From NCBI GenBank assembly GCA_963792915.1, contig CAWBYD010000006.1, positions 930,001-994,000 on the forward strand: a stretch of DNA of 64,000 bases. Reading direction: 5' to 3'. This document shows positions 1 to 7,159 of this stretch, in pieces. The notes under the pieces are model-generated. The model did not search any database, was not told where the DNA came from, and saw nothing but the letters and a program-made list of their open reading frames with translations. Made by a program: the position numbers and the translations under genes. Position 1 is the stretch's first letter. Every line of letters begins with the position of its first letter. Source of the stretch: Solirubrobacter sp963792915. Its GTDB lineage: Bacteria > Actinomycetota > Thermoleophilia > Solirubrobacterales > Solirubrobacteraceae.

Positions 1-10
1 AGAACCCAGC

Positions 11-289
11 GTGATCGTCAGGATCTCCACGGAGGGCCAGTATCGCCTGCCCGACGAGGACACGGACAAGCTCAACGACCTCGACAACGAGGTCGTGGCG
101 GCCGTCGAGGCGGGAGAGGAGGATCGTTTCCACGAGCTCTTCGAACAGCTCCTGGACATGGTGCGCAGCGATGGCACGCCGCTCCCCGACGAGATCCTCG
201 AGGAGTCCGACGTGATCCTGCCCCCGCCGGACCTGACGTTCGCCGAGGCGAGCGAGCAGTTCACCGGCGAGGGCCTCATCCCTGACTAG
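11..289 (+). CDS. pspAA: PspA-associated protein PspAA
   Basis: A 92-residue soluble, acidic protein without membrane segment. It has the layout of the PspAA family: a short beta-rich start (MIVRISTEGQYRL), a Leu/Asp/Glu helical stretch around residues 18-50, and a conserved tail with GTPLPDEIL and SDVILPPPD ending in EGLIPD. PspAA accompanies the membrane-stress protein PspA in actinobacteria and others and probably tunes or partners it. The GTG start overlaps a TGA at 12-14 in another frame, which would fit translational coupling to an upstream pspA that I cannot see. Further Psp-linked genes (PspAB, HtpX, toastrack) within the next 5.5 kb support the assignment. Exact biochemical role is unknown. 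Confidence 0.8.
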   Translation: MIVRISTEGQYRLPDEDTDKLNDLDNEVVAAVEAGEEDRFHELFEQLLDMVRSDGTPLPDEILEESDVILPPPDLTFAEASEQFTGEGLIPD

Positions 290-291
290 GA

Positions 292-447
292 CGCATCGCC
301 CGGGGGGCGATGCTTCGGGGAGTTCGACCCGCGCCGCTGGGGCGCGGGTCGCCTCGCGAACTCACGCCGCGGGGCGATGCTTCGGGGAGTTCGACCCGCG
401 CCGCTGGGGCGCGGGTCGCCTCGCGAACTCCCGTAGGACGCATCGCC
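292..447. repeat. Dispersed hairpin repeat, locus 1 (two 60-base copies plus a fragment)
   Basis: Two identical 60-base copies lie at 304-363 and 371-430 (period 67). A leading half-site, CGCATCGCCC at 292-301, recurs at 438-447. Each copy can fold: GCATCGCCC pairs with GGGCGATGC, and GAGTTCG pairs with CGAACTC around an inner ACCCGCGCC/GGCGCGGGT stem. The same architecture with different stem bases occurs at 40461-40654. The block lies 3 bases after the PspAA stop and before the histidine kinase and carries no convincing gene. It may be a REP-like element, a terminator or an RNA structure. Confidence 0.8.
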
Positions 448-535
448 CGCCCGGGAATCTCGGGTTAGCCGGAAGTGCAAGAGGCCGGGTGGCACACGCG
501 CCGCCGCCCGGCCGCGGCCGTACCGTTCGTGGTGG

Positions 536-1759
536 ATGAACCCGCGCGGCACGTTCTCGCTCTCCGCCCTCGACGCGACGGCCTACGTCGCGCTGAGCGG
601 CGTCATCGGGCTGGTCTCGTTCATCTTCGTGTTCGTCACGCTGGTGATCTCGGTGCCGCTGCTGATCCTCGCGCTGGTCGGGCTGCCGGGCATCTGGCTC
701 GCGCTGGCGTTCTGCCACGGCCTCGCGCTCGGCGAGCGCCGCCGGGCCGCGGCGCTGCTGGGCGCGCAGTTCCCCGTCCGGCGGTTCCCCGTCGGCGGCT
801 CGATGCCGTCGCGGACGCTGCTGTGGATGCGCTCGCGCGGCTCCTGGCTGGAGCTCTGCTACTCGGTCGTGGCGCTGCCGATCGTCGGCGGCTTCGGCGC
901 GCTGCTCGTCTTCAACGCGTGGGGCGCCGCGCTCGCTCTGCTCAGCTTCCCGCTGTGGGGCTGGGCGGTGGCGGGGCGCACGTTCGGGCTCGGCTACGCC
1001 GCGGCGGCGCCGCTGCACGTCGCGCTCGGCGTCGCCGCGCTGTACGCGGCGCCGTGGCTCGCCCGCGGCGTCGCGGCGGTGCAGGTCGCGATGGCGCGGC
1101 TGCTGCTCGAACCGACCGATCGCGAGCGGCTCGCCGCGCGCGTCGGCACGCTCGAGGAGACGCGCGCCGGCATGGTCGCCGCCGCCGACGCCGAGCGCCG
1201 GCGGATCGAGCGCGACCTGCACGACGGCGCGCAGCAGCGGCTCGTCGCGCTGGCGCTGACGCTCGGGCGCGCGAAGGCGGCCGAGGACCCGCAGCTCTCC
1301 AAGCGGCTGGTCGACGAGGCCCACGGCGAGGCCAAGGAGGCGCTGGTCGAGCTGCGCAATCTCGCGCGCGGCATCCACCCGGCGGTCCTGACCGATCGCG
1401 GCCTCGACGCCGCCGTGTCCGCGCTCGCCGCCCGCTGCCCGGTGCCGGTGGCGGTCGACGTGGACCTGCCGCGCCGCTGCGCGCCCTCGGTCGAGGCGAT
1501 CGCCTACTTCGTGGTCGCCGAGGCGCTGACCAACGTGGCCAAGCACGCACAGGCGACCCGCGCGTGGCTGAGCGCCGAACTGGAGGGCGATGAACTGGTG
1601 ATCGAGATCCTCGACGACGGGCGCGGCGGTGCCGACCCGGCGGGCAACGGCCTGGCCGGGATGCGCGACCGCGTGCGCGCGGTCGACGGGCGGGTCGAGT
1701 TGACCAGCCCCCCGGACGGTGGGACAACCCTGCGGGTGGAGCTGCCATGCGTGCCGTGA
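536..1759 (+). CDS. Two-component sensor histidine kinase (HisKA_3 type, membrane sensor)
   Basis: 407 residues. The first about 190 residues are a hydrophobic putative-sensor domain with several membrane segments (clusters near residues 20-60, 100-135 and 160-185). The cytoplasmic part has a NarL-type dimerisation domain with the phospho-accepting His229 in RDLHDGAQQR, then a GHKL ATPase domain with the N box EALTNVAKHA and glycine motifs DDGRGG and GLAGMRDR near the C-terminus. It should autophosphorylate in response to an envelope signal and pass phosphate to the response regulator encoded next, whose ATG lies inside this gene (13-base overlap, so translationally coupled). Followed by a toastrack gene, it matches the kinase-regulator-toastrack sets known near Psp systems. 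The signal is unknown. Confidence 0.88.
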   Translation: MNPRGTFSLSALDATAYVALSGVIGLVSFIFVFVTLVISVPLLILALVGLPGIWLALAFCHGLALGERRRAAALLGAQFPVRRFPVGGSMPSRTLLWMRSRGSWLELCYSVVALPIVGGFGALLVFNAWGAALALLSFPLWGWAVAGRTFGLGYAAAAPLHVALGVAALYAAPWLARGVAAVQVAMARLLLEPTDRERLAARVGTLEETRAGMVAAADAERRRIERDLHDGAQQRLVALALTLGRAKAAEDPQLSKRLVDEAHGEAKEALVELRNLARGIHPAVLTDRGLDAAVSALAARCPVPVAVDVDLPRRCAPSVEAIAYFVVAEALTNVAKHAQATRAWLSAELEGDELVIEILDDGRGGADPAGNGLAGMRDRVRAVDGRVELTSPPDGGTTLRVELPCVP

Positions 1760-2403
1760 TCGCCGAGGACGCCGTGCTGCTGCGCGAGGGCCTCGTGCGC
1801 CTGCTGACCGAGGCGGGCTTCGAGGTCGCCGAGGCGGTCGAGGACGGCGAGGCGCTGCTGCGCGCCGTCGAGCGCCATCAGCCGGACGTCTGCGTCGTCG
1901 ACGTGCGGATGCCGCCGACGTTCACCGACGAGGGCGTCAGGGCGGCGCTGGTGATCCGCCGCCAGTGGCCGGACGTCGCGCTGCTGATGCTCTCCCAGTA
2001 CGTCGAGGAGCGCTACGCGGTCGACCTGATCGCGGGCGACAGCCGCGGCATCGGCTACCTGCTCAAGGATCGCGTCGCCGACGTCGGCGACTTCCTGGAG
2101 GCGCTCCGCCGCGTCGCCGCCGGCGGCGCCGCGCTGGACCCCGAGGTGGTCACGCAGCTGCTCGTACGCAGTGGCCGCAAGGACCCGCTGGAGGCGCTCT
2201 CGGCGCGCGAGAGCGAGGTGCTGTCGCTGATGGCCGAGGGCCGCACCAACAGCTCGATCGCCGGCGTCCTGTTCGTCACCGAAGGCGCGGTCGAGAAGCA
2301 CGTGACGAACATCTTCAGCAAGCTCGGCCTGCCGCCTGCCGATCAGGCGCACCGCCGGGTGCTCGCCGTGCTGCGCTACCTCGAGCACGGGAGCCGCGCG
2401 TGA
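1747..2403 (+). CDS. NarL/FixJ-family response regulator
   Basis: 218 residues: receiver domain (about 1-125) with acidic pocket E7/D8 and phospho-acceptor Asp52 (VVDVRMPP), linker, and a LuxR-type helix-turn-helix at about 150-210 (LSARESEVLSLMAEG, AVEKHVTNIFSKL). Partner of the kinase just upstream. Its TGA overlaps the GTG of the following toastrack gene (GTGA), so kinase, regulator and toastrack are one coupled transcript. Likely targets are stress genes of the surrounding Psp island; this is inference from position. Confidence 0.9.
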   Translation: MRAVIAEDAVLLREGLVRLLTEAGFEVAEAVEDGEALLRAVERHQPDVCVVDVRMPPTFTDEGVRAALVIRRQWPDVALLMLSQYVEERYAVDLIAGDSRGIGYLLKDRVADVGDFLEALRRVAAGGAALDPEVVTQLLVRSGRKDPLEALSARESEVLSLMAEGRTNSSIAGVLFVTEGAVEKHVTNIFSKLGLPPADQAHRRVLAVLRYLEHGSRA

Positions 2404-3224
2404 GCACGCGCGCCGATCGCCCGCTCGCCCTGGCCGTCGGGCTCGCGCTCGCGCTGTGCTTCGCGTGCCTGGCGGCGGTCTCGGTCGCGGGCTGGTCGAT
2501 CGGGACCGTCACCCACACGACCCATCGCGAGCTCGCCGGGCCGGTCCGCGAGCTGCGGTTGAGCGTCGGCTCGGGCGACGTGACGATCACCCCCGGCGGC
2601 GACCGCGTGACGATCGACAGCCGCGTGCGCGGCTCGCTGCGCGCGCCGCGGCCGTCGATCCGGCTGCAGGGCGACGCGGTGCGCGTGCAGGGCGGCTGCG
2701 GCAACATCGTCTTCGGCCACTGCGAATCGACGTTCGCCGTGCGGGTCCCGGCGGGTACCGCGGTCCGGCTCGACGCCACCTCGGGCGACGTGCAGGTCAA
2801 CGGGCTCTCGGCGCCCGTGACGATCCGCGCCTCGTCCGGCGACGTCGAGCTCGGCGACCTGTCCGGCGGCACCGACGTACGCGTCTCCTCCGGCGACATC
2901 GAGGCGGACGCGCTGAGCGGCCGCGTGGCGCTCCAGAGCTCCTCCGGCGACGTGGTGGCGAACCGCCTGCGCGCCGATACCGTGCGCCTGCAGGCGGCCT
3001 CCGGGGACGTCGAGGCCGACCTGGCCACGATCCCGGAGGAGGTCGACGTGAGCTCCTCCTCCGGCGACGTCGTGCTGGGCGTCCCGCACGCCACCTACAA
3101 CGTCGAGGCCGAGACCGACAGCGGCGAACGGCACGTGGAGGTCAGCTCCGACCCGCTCTCGAAGCGGATCCTGCGCGTCCAGGCGCACTCCGGCGACGTG
3201 GCCGTCGTCAACAACCGTCAATGA
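2400..3224 (+). CDS. Toastrack (DUF4097) beta-repeat protein, membrane anchored
   Basis: 274 residues from the GTG that overlaps the response-regulator stop. One N-terminal hydrophobic segment (about residues 8-35) is a membrane anchor or signal anchor. The rest is a beta-solenoid-like repeat in which the motif S-S/A-G-D-V/I recurs at least eight times about every 20 residues (GSGDVTI, TSGDVQV, SSGDVEL, SSGDIEA and so on), typical of DUF4097 toastrack domains. Two or three Cys near residues 98-107 could form a disulfide. In Psp-type envelope stress systems such domains occur with kinases and are thought to sense or scaffold outside the membrane; here it is a separate protein in the kinase operon. 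Confidence 0.85.
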   Translation: MSTRADRPLALAVGLALALCFACLAAVSVAGWSIGTVTHTTHRELAGPVRELRLSVGSGDVTITPGGDRVTIDSRVRGSLRAPRPSIRLQGDAVRVQGGCGNIVFGHCESTFAVRVPAGTAVRLDATSGDVQVNGLSAPVTIRASSGDVELGDLSGGTDVRVSSGDIEADALSGRVALQSSSGDVVANRLRADTVRLQAASGDVEADLATIPEEVDVSSSSGDVVLGVPHATYNVEAETDSGERHVEVSSDPLSKRILRVQAHSGDVAVVNNRQ

Positions 3225-3233
3225 ACACTTGAC
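3217..3233. promoter_or_regulatory. Inverted repeat GTCAA-N7-TTGAC, possible operator/promoter
   Basis: GTCAA at 3217-3221 and TTGAC at 3229-3233 form a 17-base dyad straddling the toastrack stop, 15 bases before the ATG at 3249. TTGACA (3229-3234) also resembles a -35 hexamer, but no good -10 follows at normal spacing. It could be the binding site of the HTH protein encoded next. Short enough to be chance. Confidence 0.35.
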
Positions 3234-3248
3234 AGCTACAGTGGCGGC

Positions 3249-3794
3249 ATGACGGATGCCTCGCTGGCCCCGGACGAGCTCGAGCGGATCCGCGAGCAGG
3301 TCGGCGAGGCCGTCTTCACCGGCCCCGACGGCCTCCGCGAGTCGCTCGAGACCGACGCCGGCAGCTACCTGCGGCTGGTCGCCGCCGCGGCGGCGGCGCA
3401 GACCGAGGGCGACCGGCTGCTGCGCGACTCCGTCGCCGGCGCGCGCCGCGCCGGCCACAGCTGGGACGCGATCGGCAACGTGCTCGGCGTCAGTCGCCAG
3501 GCGGCGCAGCAGCGGTTCCGCTCGGCGCCCGGCGCCGAGCCCGACTCCAGCCGGCGCGTGGTGACCGGCGCCCACGCCTTCAACGAGCTCGACGTGCTGG
3601 CCGTCGAGGGCCGCGCGGGCAACCACCTCGTCGGCTTCGGGCTCGGCTACCTCGTGCTCGAGGAGTCAGACCGCCGCTGGGAGCACCGGCGGCTGATCGC
3701 GCCGACGCGCGCGGCGCAGCGGCGCCTGGAGGCCGACGGCTGGGAGTACGTCGGCACCTGGTTCCCGTTCCGGTACTTCAAACGTATGGCCTAA
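3249..3794 (+). CDS. Small helix-turn-helix protein of unknown function
   Basis: 181 residues. The N-terminal half is helical and includes a clear HTH around residues 65-92 (GHSWDAIGNVLGVSRQAAQQRF), similar to Arc/sigma-like recognition helices in uncharacterised actinobacterial proteins. The C-terminal half (about 100-181) is mixed alpha/beta, rich in aromatics (WEYVGTWFPFRYF), and not recognised by me. It may bind DNA at the inverted repeat just upstream. Its TAA overlaps the stop of the convergent YCII gene by 3 bases. Function as an island regulator is inferred only from position. Confidence 0.65.
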   Translation: MTDASLAPDELERIREQVGEAVFTGPDGLRESLETDAGSYLRLVAAAAAAQTEGDRLLRDSVAGARRAGHSWDAIGNVLGVSRQAAQQRFRSAPGAEPDSSRRVVTGAHAFNELDVLAVEGRAGNHLVGFGLGYLVLEESDRRWEHRRLIAPTRAAQRRLEADGWEYVGTWFPFRYFKRMA

Positions 3795-4129
3795 CGCTCG
3801 ATGATCGGGCGGACCTCGACGTAGCCGTCGCGGGCGGTCGGGCAGCGCTCGGCGAGCTCCAGCGCCGTCGCGTGGTCGCAGTCGAGGATGAAGTAGCCGC
3901 CGAGCCACTCCTTGGCCTCCGCGAACGGGCCGTCGGTCTTGAGCGGGCGGCCGTCGCGCACGCGCACGCGGGTCGCGCGGTCAGGCCCGTGGAGCGGGTC
4001 GGAGGCCACCAGCACGCCGCGCTGGGCGCACTCGGCGTTGAAGGCCATGATCTGCCCGAACGCCTCGGCGGCCTCGGGCGTGCCGGGCTCGGGGCGGTCG
4101 GACACGTACAGCAACAGCATGTGGCGCAT
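3791..4129 (-). CDS. YCII/DGPF-domain protein
   Basis: 112 residues from the ATG at 4129, chosen because GGAG lies 9 bases upstream; an in-frame ATG at 4159 has no such site. The protein is a dimeric alpha/beta-barrel type YCII-related domain: MLLLYVSD at the start, a central GPDRATRVRVRDG, and the signature TDGPFAEAKEWLGGYFIL with D/A/A helix after it. Such proteins (often next to ECF sigma genes, or PhnB/DGPF families) have no firm biochemical role. Convergent with the HTH gene; the stop codons overlap. Confidence 0.8.
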   Translation of the reverse strand: MRHMLLLYVSDRPEPGTPEAAEAFGQIMAFNAECAQRGVLVASDPLHGPDRATRVRVRDGRPLKTDGPFAEAKEWLGGYFILDCDHATALELAERCPTARDGYVEVRPIIER

Positions 4130-4200
4130 GGGGCGGGACTCCTCGCTCGACGTGGGCACTCGCCCTTAAGACGTCCGCGATCGGTCAGATCGACAGTTCG

Positions 4201-4773
4201 CTAGATCGGGATGCCCCAGAGCGGGAACCAGCGTTCCAGCTCGGGCTCGACCGGCAGGTCGGCGCCGATCTGCGCCTTCAGCCGCAGCTCGCGCTCGTTG
4301 TCGCGCTGCTGCGCGCCGCCCGCCGGCACGAACGGGTAGAACGCGCCGCGCTTGTAGTTGTAGATCCAGTAGACGCGCTTGCCGCGGTCGTCGCGCAGCG
4401 CGAACACGGCGCACAGCACGCGCTCGCCGTACCCGCCGCCCTGGATCGCCGTCGAGACGGCGTTGACGCCGACCACGAGGTCCTCCATCTCGGGGTCCGT
4501 CAGGACCATCCAGCGGTACCCGAACTCGTCGTCGGTGGAGCTGACCTCGGTGCCGGTCTCCTCGCCCGTCGAGCGGACGACCTCCTCCATGTCGGAGACG
4601 ATCCCCTCGAAGTCCGCGGTGGCGAGCGGCTGGAAGACGATCGCGGCCTTGCCGGAGGAGTGCAGGTTCAGCTCCATGTCGAGCTTGATGTAAGCCGTCG
4701 ACATGGCAAACAGCCGGTCGGCCGCCGGCTGTTTGATTTCGCGCTTGCCGCGCAGGATGTCGAAGAGCCCCAC
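4201..4773 (-). CDS. pspAB: PspA-associated protein PspAB
   Basis: 190 residues, GTG start. It fits the PspAB family as I know it: a conserved start MGLFDILRG with a basic linker and an ADRLFAMSTAYI segment, a central region with W, DxExEDLV and GYGERVLCAVFAL, a YWIYNYKRGAFYPF block, and a terminal RDNE.EL...LPVEPELERWFPLWGIP. PspAB is found beside pspA and htpX in actinobacteria, archaea and others; its function is unknown but it is thought to belong to the membrane-stress module. Here it is followed on the same strand by htpX? No: htpX lies upstream on the same strand, separated by a tandem repeat array. The pairing supports both calls. Confidence 0.82.
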   Translation of the reverse strand: MGLFDILRGKREIKQPAADRLFAMSTAYIKLDMELNLHSSGKAAIVFQPLATADFEGIVSDMEEVVRSTGEETGTEVSSTDDEFGYRWMVLTDPEMEDLVVGVNAVSTAIQGGGYGERVLCAVFALRDDRGKRVYWIYNYKRGAFYPFVPAGGAQQRDNERELRLKAQIGADLPVEPELERWFPLWGIPI

Positions 4774-4787
4774 GAGCTGTGAGTCTA

Positions 4788-4912
4788 GATAGGTCGGATG
4801 ACCGGGGTGGGGTGGAGGGGCTGCAACCTATGGATAGGGTCGGATGACCGGGGTGGGGTGGAGGGGCTGCAGCCTATGGATAGGTCAGATGACCGGGGGG
4901 CTGCAGCCTATG
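4788..4912. repeat. Tandem array, three units of about 45 bases
   Basis: Units at 4788-4832, 4833-4878 and 4879-4912. The first two are almost identical; the third lacks about 12 internal bases (the GGTGGGGTGG part). Each begins GATAGGTC and ends CTGCA(A/G)CCTATG, with a small GGTC-N4-GACC dyad. The third unit contains the htpX stop codon. The array fills the gap between htpX and pspAB, so it would lie in a shared transcript and could vary in copy number. Confidence 0.8.
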
Positions 4913-5810
4913 CCTTGATCGTGCCCTGGAGCTGCATCTCCAGGCGCTCCAGCGCCGCGATCCGCTTCTCCATCGGCGGGTGGGTCGAGAAGAGGTTGCC
5001 GATCGCCTTGCCGGTGCCGGCCGGGAAGATGTAGAAGGCGTTCATCTCGCCCGCCGAGCGCAGGTCGCGCTGCGGGATCCGGTGCATGCCGGCCGAGATC
5101 TTCACCAGCGCGCTGGCCAGCGCGCTCGGACGCCCGGTGATCAGCGCCGAGCCGCGATCGGCGGCGAACTCGCGGTAGCGCGAGAGCGCCTGCATCAGCA
5201 CGAACGAGACGACGTAGACGACCAGCGAGACGAGCAGCAGGACCCAGACGCCCGGGCCGTCGTCGTCATCGCTCGACGAGCCGCCGAAGAAGAACCCGAA
5301 CTGCACGATGTAGGCGGCGATCGTCGCGAAGAAGGACGCGAGCGTCATCACCATCACGTCGCGGTTGGCGACGTGGGTCAGCTCGTGCGCCATCACGCCC
5401 TCGAGCTCGGCCGGCGTCAGCAGCTCCATGATCCCCGTCGTCGCGCACACCGTCGCCGTCTTGGGGGAGCGGCCGAGCGCGAACGCGTTCGGCATGCGGG
5501 TGTTGGCGACCGCGACCTTGGGCTTCGGGAGGTCGGCCTGCACGCACAGGCGCTCGACCATCGCGTGCAGCTGCGGCGCCTCCTGCGGCGTCACCACCCG
5601 GCCGCCCATCGCGGCCAGCGCGAGCTTGTCGGAGGCGAACAGGTTCAGCGCCGCGAGCCCGCCGGCGATGATCACCACGAAGAGGGCGTTCTTGAGCGTG
5701 ACGATCAGCGCGACCACGAGCACGACGTACACGAGGCCGAGCAGGAACATCGTCAGCGTCATCCGGACCTGAAGGCCGGTGTCCTTGCCGAAAGAGGTGG
5801 GGCGTGGCAT
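4908..5810 (-). CDS. htpX: HtpX-type membrane zinc metalloprotease (M48)
   Basis: 300 residues from the ATG at 5810. Two N-terminal membrane helices (about 20-60), catalytic zinc motif HELTH at residues 142-146, two further membrane helices (about 152-173 and 187-208), and a third zinc ligand expected at Glu214 in YREFAADRG. C-terminal LFSTHPPMEKRIAAL is typical of HtpX. It degrades misfolded or damaged membrane proteins and is a classic envelope-stress protease; co-occurrence of htpX with PspAB is known. Length is normal for the family. Divergent from the M23 peptidase gene with 112 bases between the starts, which must hold both promoters. Confidence 0.93.
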   Translation of the reverse strand: MPRPTSFGKDTGLQVRMTLTMFLLGLVYVVLVVALIVTLKNALFVVIIAGGLAALNLFASDKLALAAMGGRVVTPQEAPQLHAMVERLCVQADLPKPKVAVANTRMPNAFALGRSPKTATVCATTGIMELLTPAELEGVMAHELTHVANRDVMVMTLASFFATIAAYIVQFGFFFGGSSSDDDDGPGVWVLLLVSLVVYVVSFVLMQALSRYREFAADRGSALITGRPSALASALVKISAGMHRIPQRDLRSAGEMNAFYIFPAGTGKAIGNLFSTHPPMEKRIAALERLEMQLQGTIKA

Positions 5811-5922
5811 CTCATAAAGAAGTTTGGCAGGCCGGGTGGCGGCCTTAGCAACATTTAGCCCTCGGTGAAAGTCCTGCACCATGCAGCAATCCGTGCAAGC
5901 CTCTTGAGGTTCGTCGCCTAGG

Positions 5923-7134
5923 ATGCGCGCCCGCATGCGCTGGTCGGTCCTCGTTGTCGCGGTGCTCGCCCCTGTCCTGCTGTGGGCGATCCTGCCCGTG
6001 GGCTCGATCGCCGGCCAGACGCCGGGCCAGATCCAGCACGAGATCGACCGCAAGAACTCGCTGATCGGCGGCCACAAGGCGCACGAGCGCGTCCTGACCA
6101 CCGACATCGCGGCCCAGTCCAAGCGCATCAACGGCCTGGAGGGCAGCATCACGACGCTCTCCGCGCGCCAGCAGAAGCTGCAGACGAACCTCGACGCCAA
6201 GCGCGCCGAGCTGGCCAAGGTGCAGACCGACCTGCGTGCCGAGCAGGCGCGCCTGACCCGGTTGCGCGCGCGCCTGCTGGTCGTGCGCCGGACGCTCGCG
6301 AACCGCCTCATCGATCTCTACAAGGCCGACAACCCGGACCTCATCACGGTCGTCCTCGAGTCCCACGGCTTCGAGGACCTCCTGACCCAGACCGAGTTCA
6401 TGAAGCGGATCTCCCGCCAGGACGCGCACATCATGGGCGTGGTGGCGACGGCGAAGGCGCAATCGGTCGATTCCGCGAAGAAGCTCGACGGCCTGGAGAA
6501 GCGCGAGGCCGCCGTCGCCAAGTCGATCGAGGACCAGCGCGACCAGGTCTCCTCCGCGCGCTCGACGCTCGTCGTCCAGCGCGACCGGCTCGCCACCGCG
6601 CGCTCGGCCAAGAAGGCGCTGCTGACGTCCTCGCAGGATCGGCGCCACAAGCTCGAAGACGACATCGGCCAGCTCAAGGACGCCCAGGCGAAGGTCCAGG
6701 CCAAGCTCGCGAGCGCCGGCAGCTCGATGCCCGCGGGCGCGATCCGGCAGGGCTCCGGCGGGCTGATCTGGCCGGTCAACGGGCCGATCACGTCGCCGTT
6801 CTGCGAGCGGCGAGCGTGGGAGTCGTGCCATCCGGGGATCGACATCGGCGTCCCCTCCGGCACGCCGATCCGCGCCGCGGCCGCGGGCACGGTCGTGCTC
6901 ATGCAGCCCGAGGCGTCCTCCGGCGGCTACGGCAACTTCACCTGCATCCAGCACACCAGCACGATGTCCACCTGCTACGCGCACCAGTCGAGCTTCGGCA
7001 CCTCGATGGGCGCGCACGTCGCCCAGGGGCAGGTCATCGGCCTCTCGGGGTGCACGGGGCGCTGCTTCGGCCCGCACGTGCACTTCGAGGTGCGGATCAA
7101 CGGGTCGGTCGTGAATCCGATGAACTACCTGTAG
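5923..7134 (+). CDS. Secreted M23 murein peptidase with coiled coil (EnvC/NlpD-like)
   Basis: 403 residues. Signal sequence or anchor at about 5-30 (SVLVVAVLAPVLLW), then a long charged coiled coil (about 33-265, with Lys/Glu/Gln heptads and a central LIDLYKADNPD), and a C-terminal LytM/M23 domain (about 280-403). Zinc ligands are visible: His303 and Asp307 in CHPGIDIG, and HVHFEV at His385/His387; YAHQS is the remaining motif. It should cut peptidoglycan cross-bridges or act as a hydrolase regulator during growth or division; all zinc residues are present, so it is likely active. Four Cys in the domain (SPFCE, ESCH, GCTGRCFG) suggest disulfides. Not clearly part of the lysA operon, whose ATG follows 25 bases later, but co-transcription is possible. 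Confidence 0.9.
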   Translation: MRARMRWSVLVVAVLAPVLLWAILPVGSIAGQTPGQIQHEIDRKNSLIGGHKAHERVLTTDIAAQSKRINGLEGSITTLSARQQKLQTNLDAKRAELAKVQTDLRAEQARLTRLRARLLVVRRTLANRLIDLYKADNPDLITVVLESHGFEDLLTQTEFMKRISRQDAHIMGVVATAKAQSVDSAKKLDGLEKREAAVAKSIEDQRDQVSSARSTLVVQRDRLATARSAKKALLTSSQDRRHKLEDDIGQLKDAQAKVQAKLASAGSSMPAGAIRQGSGGLIWPVNGPITSPFCERRAWESCHPGIDIGVPSGTPIRAAAAGTVVLMQPEASSGGYGNFTCIQHTSTMSTCYAHQSSFGTSMGAHVAQGQVIGLSGCTGRCFGPHVHFEVRINGSVVNPMNYL

Positions 7135-7159
7135 CTCGTAGACTCGCCCGCCGGAAGAC

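Noticed and set aside
5811..5922. Possible cyclic-di-AMP riboswitch before the M23 peptidase gene
   Set aside because: The region is only 112 bases, shared with the htpX promoter, and I could not find the conserved core of that riboswitch.
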